From Idiomarina sp. (GTDB lineage: Bacteria; Pseudomonadota; Gammaproteobacteria; Enterobacterales; Alteromonadaceae), in the NCBI GenBank assembly GCA_020832105.1, contig JAFIFH010000070.1:62001-126000 (forward strand): DNA of 64,000 nt, in the 5' to 3' direction. Shown piece after piece: positions 35,480 through 43,875 of the stretch. The first letter of the stretch is position 1; every line of letters begins with the position of its first letter. The translations under genes and the position numbers were made by a program. The notes beneath the pieces were generated by a model. The model made no database searches. It had not been told where the DNA came from and saw only the letters and a list, made by a program, of their open reading frames with translations.

Positions 35480-36964
35480 CTAAATTCTGGCTTGCAGGGT
35501 TTGGTACTCATCCAGTGCAAATTGGTCCGTCATGCCGCTGACCATGTCTTGTATCAACCGGCACCGGGCATATTGTTCCCACAGCTGCGGGTCATTGTGA
35601 TGACGCCCGGCAAGCTTACGGTACGCAGCCACATGCTTGTTCGGCAGGCGATTAAATAGCCGGCTCTCCAGTAACATTGCGCGTCCGTCCCCCTCCACCA
35701 GCGCGGTGAACTGGGCATAAGAGAGTTGCAGCAACGGGGCGTATGCATCGAGTAAACCGGTAATAATCCGATACCCCTGCAACTCCAGCGTTTCCACCTC
35801 AGGGACCGCAAAAATATGCTGCTGAGCAACCCTTTTCAAGGTGCTGATAACGGCGTGGAAGGCAGAATCGTCTTCCAATAAGGCACGATTGAAGCGTCCT
35901 GCTGCAATCTCATCGAGGTTCTCCACAAAGGCTTCTGCAGCGTGCTCCACCAACGGATGTACCAGTTGCACCCTTAATGATACAAAAAACTCATGGGCTT
36001 TATTAATCGGCTCTTTGTCATGGCGATCCCGGGCATAAGCGGTCACCTGTTTAAAGCTACCCCGTTTAAAGTACTTACCTTCAGGTGCAGTGGGGTACTG
36101 ACGGGCGAATTCCGCATCCAGTAATGCTTGTAAATGCTCGATACTGAGCAACCCTTTGTCCACTCCATCTTCGATATCAGCCAGGCAATAGGAGATATCA
36201 TCAGCGGCTTCCATCAGGTACGTAAAAGGGTAGCGGCAACCGGGCGCAATATTCAGGGTCTTCTGCAAACTTTCAATATACGGGCGTTCAGACTCGTAAA
36301 AGCCCGGCTTTTTCATCAGGTAAGCAAAATCACTGCCATGCTCTGGCTGCGGTTCGCTGGCGGCGCGGGTGTACTTCATAATACAGGCAGTTTGCGCGTA
36401 GGTGAGGTTGAGCCGCTGCAAGCTGGTTACCAGTCGAATTGCCTGAGCATTGCCCTCAAAATGGGCCAATTCATGCAGTAACGCCTGGCGCTGAGGGTGT
36501 TCATGCTGAAAACCAGGAAAAGCCGCCGCGTGGCTGGCAAACCATTTGGAAATCGCGGCCTCACCGAAATGACCGAACGGTGGGTTGCCAATATCGTGCA
36601 TCAGGCACCCCATTTCCACCAAAGACTCCACGGCTCGCTCATACCCTGCCAGCCCACTGCCCTTTAGCTGCGCAGGGCTAAGTTTCTTAAACAAGGTGCG
36701 GGTAATAAAACGTCCGGCCTGCTGCACTTCTAATGAATGGGTTAATCGACTGCGCACCGCGGCATTGCGCTCAAGGGGGAATACCTGAGTTTTTTGCTGT
36801 AACCGACGTACCGCAGCTGAATGAATAATCCGCCCGCGATCACTTTCCAGTGCGGTTTCCAGCACATCTACTGCGGGTTTTTGCGCGGCTATCCCTTGCC
36901 CAGGGTAAGGCCTCGCGTCTGATAAACTTCGCTGAAAATCAGCTGCTTTAATATTGTCTGTCAC
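35480..36964 (-). CDS. dgt: Dgt, deoxyguanosine triphosphate triphosphohydrolase
   Basis: 494 residues from GTG at 36964 (AGGTGA five bases upstream; GTG at 36973 gives 497). Strongly E. coli Dgt-like (505 aa): ESDRGRIIHSAAVRRLQQKT, LTHSLEVQQAGR, metal-binding MHDIGNPPFGHFGE, and C-terminal LEDDSA and RLIQDMVSGMTD. Cleaves dGTP to deoxyguanosine and tripolyphosphate. The next genes on the other strand include deoD, which would consume the deoxyguanosine. A second, different dGTPase lies at about 50.6 kb. Confidence 0.96.
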   Translation of the reverse strand: MTDNIKAADFQRSLSDARPYPGQGIAAQKPAVDVLETALESDRGRIIHSAAVRRLQQKTQVFPLERNAAVRSRLTHSLEVQQAGRFITRTLFKKLSPAQLKGSGLAGYERAVESLVEMGCLMHDIGNPPFGHFGEAAISKWFASHAAAFPGFQHEHPQRQALLHELAHFEGNAQAIRLVTSLQRLNLTYAQTACIMKYTRAASEPQPEHGSDFAYLMKKPGFYESERPYIESLQKTLNIAPGCRYPFTYLMEAADDISYCLADIEDGVDKGLLSIEHLQALLDAEFARQYPTAPEGKYFKRGSFKQVTAYARDRHDKEPINKAHEFFVSLRVQLVHPLVEHAAEAFVENLDEIAAGRFNRALLEDDSAFHAVISTLKRVAQQHIFAVPEVETLELQGYRIITGLLDAYAPLLQLSYAQFTALVEGDGRAMLLESRLFNRLPNKHVAAYRKLAGRHHNDPQLWEQYARCRLIQDMVSGMTDQFALDEYQTLQARI

Positions 36965-37021
36965 CTGCGTCACCTATTCGCTAAAATCTTTGATAATCAT
37001 CAAAGCACCAAGGAGATAAAG

Positions 37022-37294
37022 ATGCAACGCTGGACACTGGTCATTCACGGTAAAGTACAAGGTGTGTTTTACCGTCAATCTGCCGCGGAGAAGGCTCGAG
37101 CCCTGGGTTTAACCGGCACCGTACGCAACCTGGAAAATGGGGATGTAAAGTTGCTCGCTGAAGGCCCCGAAGCAGCCCTCGAACAATTATATAGTTGGTG
37201 TCAGCAGGGACCAGAGCGCGCGCAGGTCGACAAGGTTGTGGTCGATAAAAGCAAGGCCTCAGGTGAATTCACCGATTTCATAGTGGCCACCTAG
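37022..37294 (+). CDS. acyP: Acylphosphatase
   Basis: 90 residues, the standard size. Signature GKVQGVFYRQSAAEKARALG with the catalytic arginine, and GTVRNLENGDVKLLAEG with the catalytic asparagine. Hydrolyses acyl phosphates such as acetyl phosphate and 1,3-bisphosphoglycerate. AAGGAG before the ATG; deoD follows after 26 bases. Confidence 0.97.
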   Translation: MQRWTLVIHGKVQGVFYRQSAAEKARALGLTGTVRNLENGDVKLLAEGPEAALEQLYSWCQQGPERAQVDKVVVDKSKASGEFTDFIVAT

Positions 37295-37320
37295 CCCATC
37301 GTCTAAATAAGGAAAGCCTG

Positions 37321-38079
37321 ATGAGTACACCCCATATTAAGGCTAATGCAGCTGACTTCGCACCCACCGTGCTGATGCCAGGTGATCCGTTACGCGCGCG
37401 TTTCATTGCCGAAAACTTTTTAACCGAAGTAAAGCAAGTCAACGACGTTCGTAATATGCTCGCCTTCACCGGCCTTTATCAAGGTAAGCCCGTGAGTGTC
37501 ATGGGCAGCGGCATGGGCATGCCAAGTATTGGCATTTACGCTCACGAGTTGTTCTCAGAGTTCGCAGTTGAGCGTATCATTAGGGTGGGTAGCTGCGGTG
37601 CGTATACCCGAACATTAGCGCTGTTTGATTTGGTCCTTGCCAATAGTGCGTGGACAGAATCCTCCTTCGCGTCGATTTATTCGGGGCAGAAGCAATGCAT
37701 TGAATACCCCAGTGAAGCACTCAACCGGGATATTCTTGCTACCGCCGAGCACAAGGGCCTTGCCCAGTTACAAATCGCCCGGGTACATACCACCGATGTC
37801 TTTTATCGCCACGACTTCAACGACTTTCGCCAAATTTATCGCGATTATGGTTGTGTCGCTGTGGACATGGAGGCTTTCGCCCTGTTTCACATTGCTAAGC
37901 GTCTACATAAGCAGGCAGCCTGCCTGCTCACCGTGTCCGATTGCCTGGAAACCGGTGCCAAAGCCAGTACGGAAGAACGAGAAAAGGCCTTTACCAGCAT
38001 GCTAGAACTGGCGTTGGATGTATCTGTCCAGCAAATCGCACCGACCAGCTCGCCAACACCGCCATTGAAGGTTATTTAG
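37321..38079 (+). CDS. deoD: DeoD, purine nucleoside phosphorylase
   Basis: 252 residues, 13 more than E. coli because of a Thr/Pro/Ser-rich C-terminal tail (PTSSPTPPLKVI). Family blocks: LMPGDPLRARFIAENFL, GMGMPSIGIYAHEL, RVGSCGA and VDMEAFALF. Hexameric enzyme that phosphorolyses (deoxy)adenosine, inosine and guanosine. With neighbouring Dgt it could form a dGTP to guanine salvage route. Confidence 0.96.
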   Translation: MSTPHIKANAADFAPTVLMPGDPLRARFIAENFLTEVKQVNDVRNMLAFTGLYQGKPVSVMGSGMGMPSIGIYAHELFSEFAVERIIRVGSCGAYTRTLALFDLVLANSAWTESSFASIYSGQKQCIEYPSEALNRDILATAEHKGLAQLQIARVHTTDVFYRHDFNDFRQIYRDYGCVAVDMEAFALFHIAKRLHKQAACLLTVSDCLETGAKASTEEREKAFTSMLELALDVSVQQIAPTSSPTPPLKVI

Positions 38080-38119
38080 TTAAGCTGAGCAGGGGATAAA
38101 TCGTTCATCCGTTGTACCT

Positions 38120-39400
38120 TCAGGCGGCCTGGACAAAGCTCAGTTCAAGATCAGAGATAATATACAAATCATTATAACGACTCGCTGCCGCTTCGCTGCG
38201 CTGTAAGCGAAATAGCGCCCGCTGCTCGTGCTGCAACCCCTGATACTCACTGAGAACCTGAAATAGCCACACCTCTGCGTCCCATGGGAATCCTTTTGCT
38301 TCAAGGTAATCGAGGGCGGAACTCGCACGACCTGTGTCGACCACCTCCAGCATAAAGGTTTCGACATCGGTTTTCAGCGCTTGCTGGCGCGCTTCAACCT
38401 CACTGCTGTCTGCCCCTGATGCCACCTGCGCACGTTCGCCGTCTGCGCTGTCCTGCTGCCGCTCGGGCATCGGCAGGCTTCTGGCGATCTCTGCCGCACA
38501 CTGCTGGGCACTGTGGCTGTCCAGGCTTAGCGCAGCAGCCGGTACGATTGGCTTCGCCTGATTAAACAGGTCCGGCACTGTGCTGCGATCGGTATAGCTG
38601 CCCACAACAAAGCCCGGGTGCTCTCGCAAAAAGCCGGCCATATTTGCAATCAGCACACTGCGCGCCTGCTGCTCGCGAAAACGCAGCATCAGTTGGGCCA
38701 GGCGAACCTGCACTTCGAGTAGGCTGGTGTGATGCCCACTCAGCTGACGCTGCAATTGGCTGACCAAGAGTTTGCGTAAGTGTACGTTACCCTCACCAAG
38801 CTCAATTAATTCTGCAAAATCAATCAGGTTGAGGCCATCCAGCAGGCGCTTTATTTGCTTTTGCGCACGGTCATTCTCACGAATTTTATCTGCCAGACTA
38901 CTGACAAAACCAAAGTTGGAATTAAGCCGGTGCCACAAGCTATCAATAGCTTCGCCGAACTGTCCGGCCAGATCATGCACCTGGTTGGTCAGGTGCTGCA
39001 GCTCTGATTCCGCCTTGATAGTATCGCCACAGCGCTGAGCATCGCGGTAGTTTTGCACCCGCATGCGCATCGTTTCCAGCTTATCTGCAACATCAGCGTT
39101 AATATGCCGGCGATGTTCGTCAGCCACCATACTGGCAATCAGGTCACTACATTGCGGGCGCAGGATAAAGCCACGGGTCTCATCAGGCTGGTAAAGTATA
39201 TGGGCATTGACCAGCTTCTTTAACCCGCGTTCAGATACCTGACTCTCATCCAGCTCACCGCAGATATACGTACGCATCAGGACATCGGCATGCTTACCAA
39301 GCAAGCTCAGGCGCTCGGTTCCCGTCACCAACAATGAGTGTGTCAGGTGCTGCGGTTGCAGTGCTTTGCCTGCTTCGTTGACGGGGTGAGTATCGGACAT
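38120..39400 (-). CDS. MksF/MukF-like kleisin subunit of an SMC-like complex
   Basis: 426 residues. N-terminal winged-helix-like segment (SQVSERGLKKLVNAHILYQPDETRG region), a long helical middle (about 100-260) and a winged-helix-like C-terminal part, the shape of MukF, MksF or JetA kleisins. Sequence alone gives a weak call; the operon with an MksE-like protein and an SMC-like ATPase makes it. The ATG overlaps the stop of the MksE-like gene by one base (TAATG). Confidence 0.7.
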   Translation of the reverse strand: MSDTHPVNEAGKALQPQHLTHSLLVTGTERLSLLGKHADVLMRTYICGELDESQVSERGLKKLVNAHILYQPDETRGFILRPQCSDLIASMVADEHRRHINADVADKLETMRMRVQNYRDAQRCGDTIKAESELQHLTNQVHDLAGQFGEAIDSLWHRLNSNFGFVSSLADKIRENDRAQKQIKRLLDGLNLIDFAELIELGEGNVHLRKLLVSQLQRQLSGHHTSLLEVQVRLAQLMLRFREQQARSVLIANMAGFLREHPGFVVGSYTDRSTVPDLFNQAKPIVPAAALSLDSHSAQQCAAEIARSLPMPERQQDSADGERAQVASGADSSEVEARQQALKTDVETFMLEVVDTGRASSALDYLEAKGFPWDAEVWLFQVLSEYQGLQHEQRALFRLQRSEAAASRYNDLYIISDLELSFVQAA

Positions 39401-40020
39401 TAGATCAAGGTCTCCTGTACGGCATCCTCACTGACTGGCAAATTCTCTTCGTCGCGCACAAAGCGTACCACTTCGATCAGGTAATCAACTTTGCCGGTGA
39501 CTTCGAAGTACTGGCGTTCATTATGGGGCTGACGCAAATAGCCGTGCTCACGTAAGCGCTTGAAGATCTGTTTAGCCTGCGCATCCACCGAGTCCGCCTG
39601 GGAATTAAAAAAGCGATCATTTGCGAGCAACTGCAGGCGCTGGCGCAGGCTGGGGTTGTCTTCTGTCTTCAGCACATATTCCTGCAACTTAATCGCATCG
39701 CCTGCGCTAATCGCGCCATCACGACCAAGGGTTTCCTGCACCAGCTGCATCCACTCTAAAAGAGGTAATAGTGATTGCACCGTGTGACCCAGTTGCTGCT
39801 TTAACGACTCGCGCGCTTGTTCATCAAAATGCAGGTAACTGAGAAAGAACACCTGCCCGTCCTGACTCTGCGCCACTCGCCGATTCAGGGGTTTCAGGTA
39901 CTCGTCCGCCGCACTCACCATCTGCTCGTCCTGCAACCGCCGATAATTTTCCGGATCGCTAATTGCACAGACGAATGCACCGCTTAACAGTACTTCAATC
40001 AGGGGGCCATGCACGCTCAT
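39400..40020 (-). CDS. MksE/MukE-like subunit of an SMC-like complex
   Basis: 206 residues, soluble, with two winged-helix-like parts; the second contains KQIFKRLREHGYLRQPHNERQY followed by a beta wing and the FEVTGKVDYLIEVVRFVRDEE helix. Size and place match MksE/JetB, which bridges kleisin and SMC. Overlaps the ATPase gene by ATGA and the kleisin gene by one base, so the three proteins are made in fixed ratio. Confidence 0.7.
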   Translation of the reverse strand: MSVHGPLIEVLLSGAFVCAISDPENYRRLQDEQMVSAADEYLKPLNRRVAQSQDGQVFFLSYLHFDEQARESLKQQLGHTVQSLLPLLEWMQLVQETLGRDGAISAGDAIKLQEYVLKTEDNPSLRQRLQLLANDRFFNSQADSVDAQAKQIFKRLREHGYLRQPHNERQYFEVTGKVDYLIEVVRFVRDEENLPVSEDAVQETLI

Positions 40021-43000
40021 ACGCTTTCCTCAATGGCAGTATCGGTTAACTTCTCGGCGAGTTTTGCGCTCAGTGCGGATACTCGCGGCTGAATACGTTT
40101 TAACTGACCTTTGCCGGGTAAGTCTTTATGTGCCTCAATCAGGTAGCGATGCTTAAACAGCAACAGCACGTCAGATTCCGGGTTCGGAAATGCGCCGACC
40201 ACCTGAATATGGTTGCTGTCACAGGCTGTAAATAGACGCTCGACGTTGTGGTAGGCCAGCGTACCAATCTCATCGATAGGCCAGTGCAGAACCACCTCGC
40301 TGTCGCCACGCAGCAAGCGAGTGAAAGCCAGTAGGAACTTACACAAAATCAGGTAGGCCATGCCGTGGCTGGATGATTCAAGCAGCTGCCGGTCGTTGCG
40401 AATAATCAGCTCTGACCCGCGTTCATTTAAATACAGTTCGAGCTTTAACAGGGATTCAAAGCTGTATTCCTGATCTGCGCGCAATAAATCGGCCACATCG
40501 GCCAGCCGATCCAGATAGGCGTCAGACGGCAGCAGTTCACCGGATTCGCTCCAGCGCTGGTATAGCTGGCTCAGCTCTTTAAGAGGTTGCCAGAAACCAA
40601 GCTCGTCAACCGTGGACGATATTTTCACCTCCGAACGGTTGATACCTTCCAGCGCTAAATCATCACCCACCACTTCGGTCAGGCGACGGCTGTACTGGCC
40701 GACTTTGCGGTTCACGTCATCAAACACTTTAAAGAAGCTTTGCAGGCCACCACCGATATTGCGGCCTTGCTCAACGATTTGCAGCTGCTGATCATTGAGA
40801 ATGTTAAGCAGTTCACCGAGCACTTTAGCTCGCGCAATAATACCGGCACTGTCGGCGAGTGTTGCAAATTCACGGTCGATCATTTGCTCAAAATCAGCAC
40901 TCGCATCACGGCGCAGCAGGGCACTGAAGTTGTCACATTGGTCGCGCAACTGGCGGGCGAAATCCTGATATTGGTTCAGCGTTTCGCATAGTCGCTCAAT
41001 GCGCTCTGCTACATCACCAAAATCCGTCGCCACCGCTTCTACTTTCACATCAGCCGCAAAGTCTTCCTGCTGCATTAAACTCACAAACCGCTGTAATTGC
41101 GTCTCAAGTTCGCTGCAAAGCTTTTGCCGATAGGTTAACTGCCCCTTGAGATCCTTTTCGGCGCTGCGGTAAGTCTCGCGCTGAGCGTGCGTGCGCGCTT
41201 TTAGTTCAGCCAGTTGCTGGGTTAGGTTCTCCAGTGTGGCACGGGCTTGCTGCTCTTCAGTTAGCCACTGGGGCCGCTGTTGGTTCCAGGTACTGCGCAT
41301 AAACTCTTGATACCCTGCGAGTTCATGCTGGCGTTCTTTGACTGTGCTAATCCGCTCGCGAAGTTCAACGATGTCGGACTTCAGAGTCTGCAGTCGTTGG
41401 CTATCAACACCTGCGGCTGCAAGCTCCTGATTAACCTGTTTCTCTAATTCACGGACCTGTTGTTTATTGGTCTCGCGCAGTTCGTCCACCTGCTGTTGAT
41501 ACAGCGCCAGATCCTCATCAATGCTGTCCAGTTGCTCCTGAAAGTCTGCTCGATGCTCAAGCTCCAGCGCTTTATAATCATGGCGCAGCCTTTGTACTGC
41601 CTGATCATAGCCGTCACGCTGCACGCGCTCGTCATTCTTGATATCCTCAATGCGTTGGCGATGCGCTTGCTGACGCTGCTTAATCAGGCTTTCATGTTCA
41701 CTATGCAAACGCCGCTTTGCTTCCCGCGCGTAATCCAGGTCCTGCTGCGTACGTCGCACCTGCTGGGTAACCTGGCGCACCTGGTCTGCGGCATCCTGAG
41801 CCGCCTGATGCGTTTGATTAAGTTGCTTTTCAGCCTGCTCCTGCTCATCAATCAGCCGCTGATGTGTGTGCCGCGCCTGCTCCAGTCGGGTTTGTACCTC
41901 GACTTCGTCAGCCGCATACCCGGGCTGCTCAATCGCGCTGAGATCCAGAGTGACCCCAAATAACGTCGTCGTTTGCTCGCTTAATGAAGGTGCCAGATCG
42001 GTGCGTTCAAGCAGAGATTCGGCGACCACTTTACCCAGGCTCTGCTCCCAGCCTGGCTGGTGCTGCCGCAGAAAATGACGCAAACTGCCCTGCACCGGGT
42101 CCAGCTGTCGCTGCAATTGTTGTAGATCCTGCTGCGCCTGATGAACCAGCTGCCGTGCGCGGGTCAGTTGATGGTCGCTATGTTGGCGCTGCTCTTTGGC
42201 CTGTGCGGCAGTACGCTCAACTTTGCGCAACATATCGCTGTGGGTTGCAAGCTGCAACTGAGCGTCATCAATACGTGCGTCAGCCAGTTGCATGGCCTCG
42301 CGCTCTGCCGCAGACAAGGGCGCAATATCCAACTGCGCCTGCAAAGTAGCGCGCTCGCTATGCAAGGTCTGTAAGCGTTGGTGCAAGGCTTCCTGCTGTT
42401 GCTGTTGCGCCTGCCCGAGCTCCTGCTGCAGGCGAGCGAGAGTGTCTGCCTGCTGTTCGCGTAATTGATTCTGCGTGTGTCGCAGACTGTCTGCAGCTTT
42501 TTGATTTTTGCGTTGTAACCGGTCCAGGTTCTCTGCCAACTGGTTTTTACGTTGCTCGATTTTTTGCGCGATGTCTTCATTTTTTTCCATCATCAGCGCC
42601 AGGTGTTGCTGCTTTTCTTCTGCTTCCTGTTGCCATAAATGCAAGGATTTCAGGTTCTGCTCTACCTCTTCAATGCCGCTGTCCACGTACTGCGCCCGCT
42701 TTTGCTCCGCAGCTTTTAAGTTTCTCTCTAACTGTTGATGAGTGCTTTGAGTTTCACTTTTTGCGTCGACCAGTTCACGATGCTGCCGTTCATAGTCCTG
42801 CTCCAACGCCTCCCTTTGCTGACGCAGCTCACTTAACTCTGCTTCCTTGTCGGCGAGCTGAATTTTTAAAGTCTGCTTGTCTTCGTCAATAAGCGGTTTG
42901 AGTTGCCATAACAGGGTTTGCGAGCCGGCCGTATCGGCCATGCGCTGGCCAATTTTCTCAAACTGCTGCTGCAAATCGTCCATCCGCATAAACTGGCGCA

Positions 43001-43709
43001 TCTCTTTGATCCAGGCCCTGATTTTTGCCGGTTTAAAACTGAGCTCAGGGCGCTGGTAACCGTCCTCTTCCAGTATGGTGGCCAGCATACTTTTCAACGT
43101 GTCCATTTTGCCTTCTTTGGCATGTACCGCGCTAACCAGTTTCTCGATATGGCGCAGGCGCTGGTGACCACCCACGAGCGCGTAGCGGCCCGCAAGCTGA
43201 CGTAACTTAAGGTTGTCTTTGCGGTTGCTGCGCATCGCACTTAAATCGTTTTGAATAATCGCGCGGTACTCACTGGTGGCACTAATTTTGTGGCTACTAC
43301 TGACGCCAAGGTCACGCAGCCGTTGTGCCCACTGCTGATAACTGACCCCCTGCACCCCGTCCAGCGACTCATCCAGGTAGTGCTCGCTATGATAAGCAGC
43401 ATCCACGAAGCGGTAATCAACGCCATCAGCTCGCTTGGTTAACACCACTTGTTTGGGTTGGCCGCCCACCTCGTACTCGTAAATCAGATAGGAGTTTTGA
43501 AAAGGTAGGTAGAAGACATCAAAGCGGTCGCGGGTTTTTGGTACCACTTTGTTCGGTTGCTCACCATAGAACACAGGCACCAGGCGCTGTAACGTGGTTT
43601 TACCCGAAGCATTGGTGCCACAGATATTCGCGTGCCCGGTGAGATCCAGTTCAACCACCCCAGGCAAATGGGTATGGATCAGAATAATACGACTTAATTG
43701 CGCCATCAT
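40017..43709 (-). CDS. MksB/MukB-like SMC ATPase (DUF3584-type)
   Basis: 1230 residues, probably starting at one of two adjacent ATGs (43709 or 43706). Walker A GTNASGKTT (31-39) and the YLP motif (67-69) are the two motifs given for Pfam DUF3584. Residues about 265-970 are coiled coil rich in Gln, Glu, Arg and Leu, interrupted by a hinge-like segment near 540-590. The C-terminal head has a signature-like ESSSHGMAYL (about 1110) and Walker B HWPIDE (E1147). It should form a V-shaped ATPase that compacts or loops DNA with the downstream MksE/MksF-like proteins. Unlike Wadjet, no JetD-type nuclease gene is adjacent. Confidence 0.8.
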   Translation of the reverse strand: MMAQLSRIILIHTHLPGVVELDLTGHANICGTNASGKTTLQRLVPVFYGEQPNKVVPKTRDRFDVFYLPFQNSYLIYEYEVGGQPKQVVLTKRADGVDYRFVDAAYHSEHYLDESLDGVQGVSYQQWAQRLRDLGVSSSHKISATSEYRAIIQNDLSAMRSNRKDNLKLRQLAGRYALVGGHQRLRHIEKLVSAVHAKEGKMDTLKSMLATILEEDGYQRPELSFKPAKIRAWIKEMRQFMRMDDLQQQFEKIGQRMADTAGSQTLLWQLKPLIDEDKQTLKIQLADKEAELSELRQQREALEQDYERQHRELVDAKSETQSTHQQLERNLKAAEQKRAQYVDSGIEEVEQNLKSLHLWQQEAEEKQQHLALMMEKNEDIAQKIEQRKNQLAENLDRLQRKNQKAADSLRHTQNQLREQQADTLARLQQELGQAQQQQQEALHQRLQTLHSERATLQAQLDIAPLSAAEREAMQLADARIDDAQLQLATHSDMLRKVERTAAQAKEQRQHSDHQLTRARQLVHQAQQDLQQLQRQLDPVQGSLRHFLRQHQPGWEQSLGKVVAESLLERTDLAPSLSEQTTTLFGVTLDLSAIEQPGYAADEVEVQTRLEQARHTHQRLIDEQEQAEKQLNQTHQAAQDAADQVRQVTQQVRRTQQDLDYAREAKRRLHSEHESLIKQRQQAHRQRIEDIKNDERVQRDGYDQAVQRLRHDYKALELEHRADFQEQLDSIDEDLALYQQQVDELRETNKQQVRELEKQVNQELAAAGVDSQRLQTLKSDIVELRERISTVKERQHELAGYQEFMRSTWNQQRPQWLTEEQQARATLENLTQQLAELKARTHAQRETYRSAEKDLKGQLTYRQKLCSELETQLQRFVSLMQQEDFAADVKVEAVATDFGDVAERIERLCETLNQYQDFARQLRDQCDNFSALLRRDASADFEQMIDREFATLADSAGIIARAKVLGELLNILNDQQLQIVEQGRNIGGGLQSFFKVFDDVNRKVGQYSRRLTEVVGDDLALEGINRSEVKISSTVDELGFWQPLKELSQLYQRWSESGELLPSDAYLDRLADVADLLRADQEYSFESLLKLELYLNERGSELIIRNDRQLLESSSHGMAYLILCKFLLAFTRLLRGDSEVVLHWPIDEIGTLAYHNVERLFTACDSNHIQVVGAFPNPESDVLLLFKHRYLIEAHKDLPGKGQLKRIQPRVSALSAKLAEKLTDTAIEESV

Positions 43710-43822
43710 GAGGTATATTTCGCTAGCAGGTGTCGGCGGCTCAGTAGGCCGGCGATCATAGGTATATAGAACGAATAGTGATTCAGTCTACCTGCAATTT
43801 TTAGCGAGTAAAAGGCATCCAT
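43706..43822 (-). CDS. Possible 38-residue ORF coupled to the SMC ATPase gene
   Basis: ATG at 43822 with GAGAG four bases upstream, 38 codons, ending in TGA at 43706-43708, which overlaps the ATPase ATG as ATGA. The product is basic and hydrophobic (SFYIPMIAGLLSRRHLLAKY). The ATPase gene itself has no convincing SD, which fits translational coupling to this frame. The frame also stays open upstream to 43903. Whether the peptide matters or only its translation does is unknown; it could be a chance ORF. Confidence 0.35.
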   Translation of the reverse strand: MDAFYSLKIAGRLNHYSFYIPMIAGLLSRRHLLAKYTS

Positions 43823-43875
43823 GCCGCTCTCTTCATCCTTTAATGCACGTTTACACTTGGCCTCAGCCCGGGTGC

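Noticed and set aside
38120-43709. Complete Wadjet/JetABCD system
   Set aside because: No JetD/MksG-like Toprim nuclease gene adjoins the operon on either side, so it is called SMC-like condensin only.
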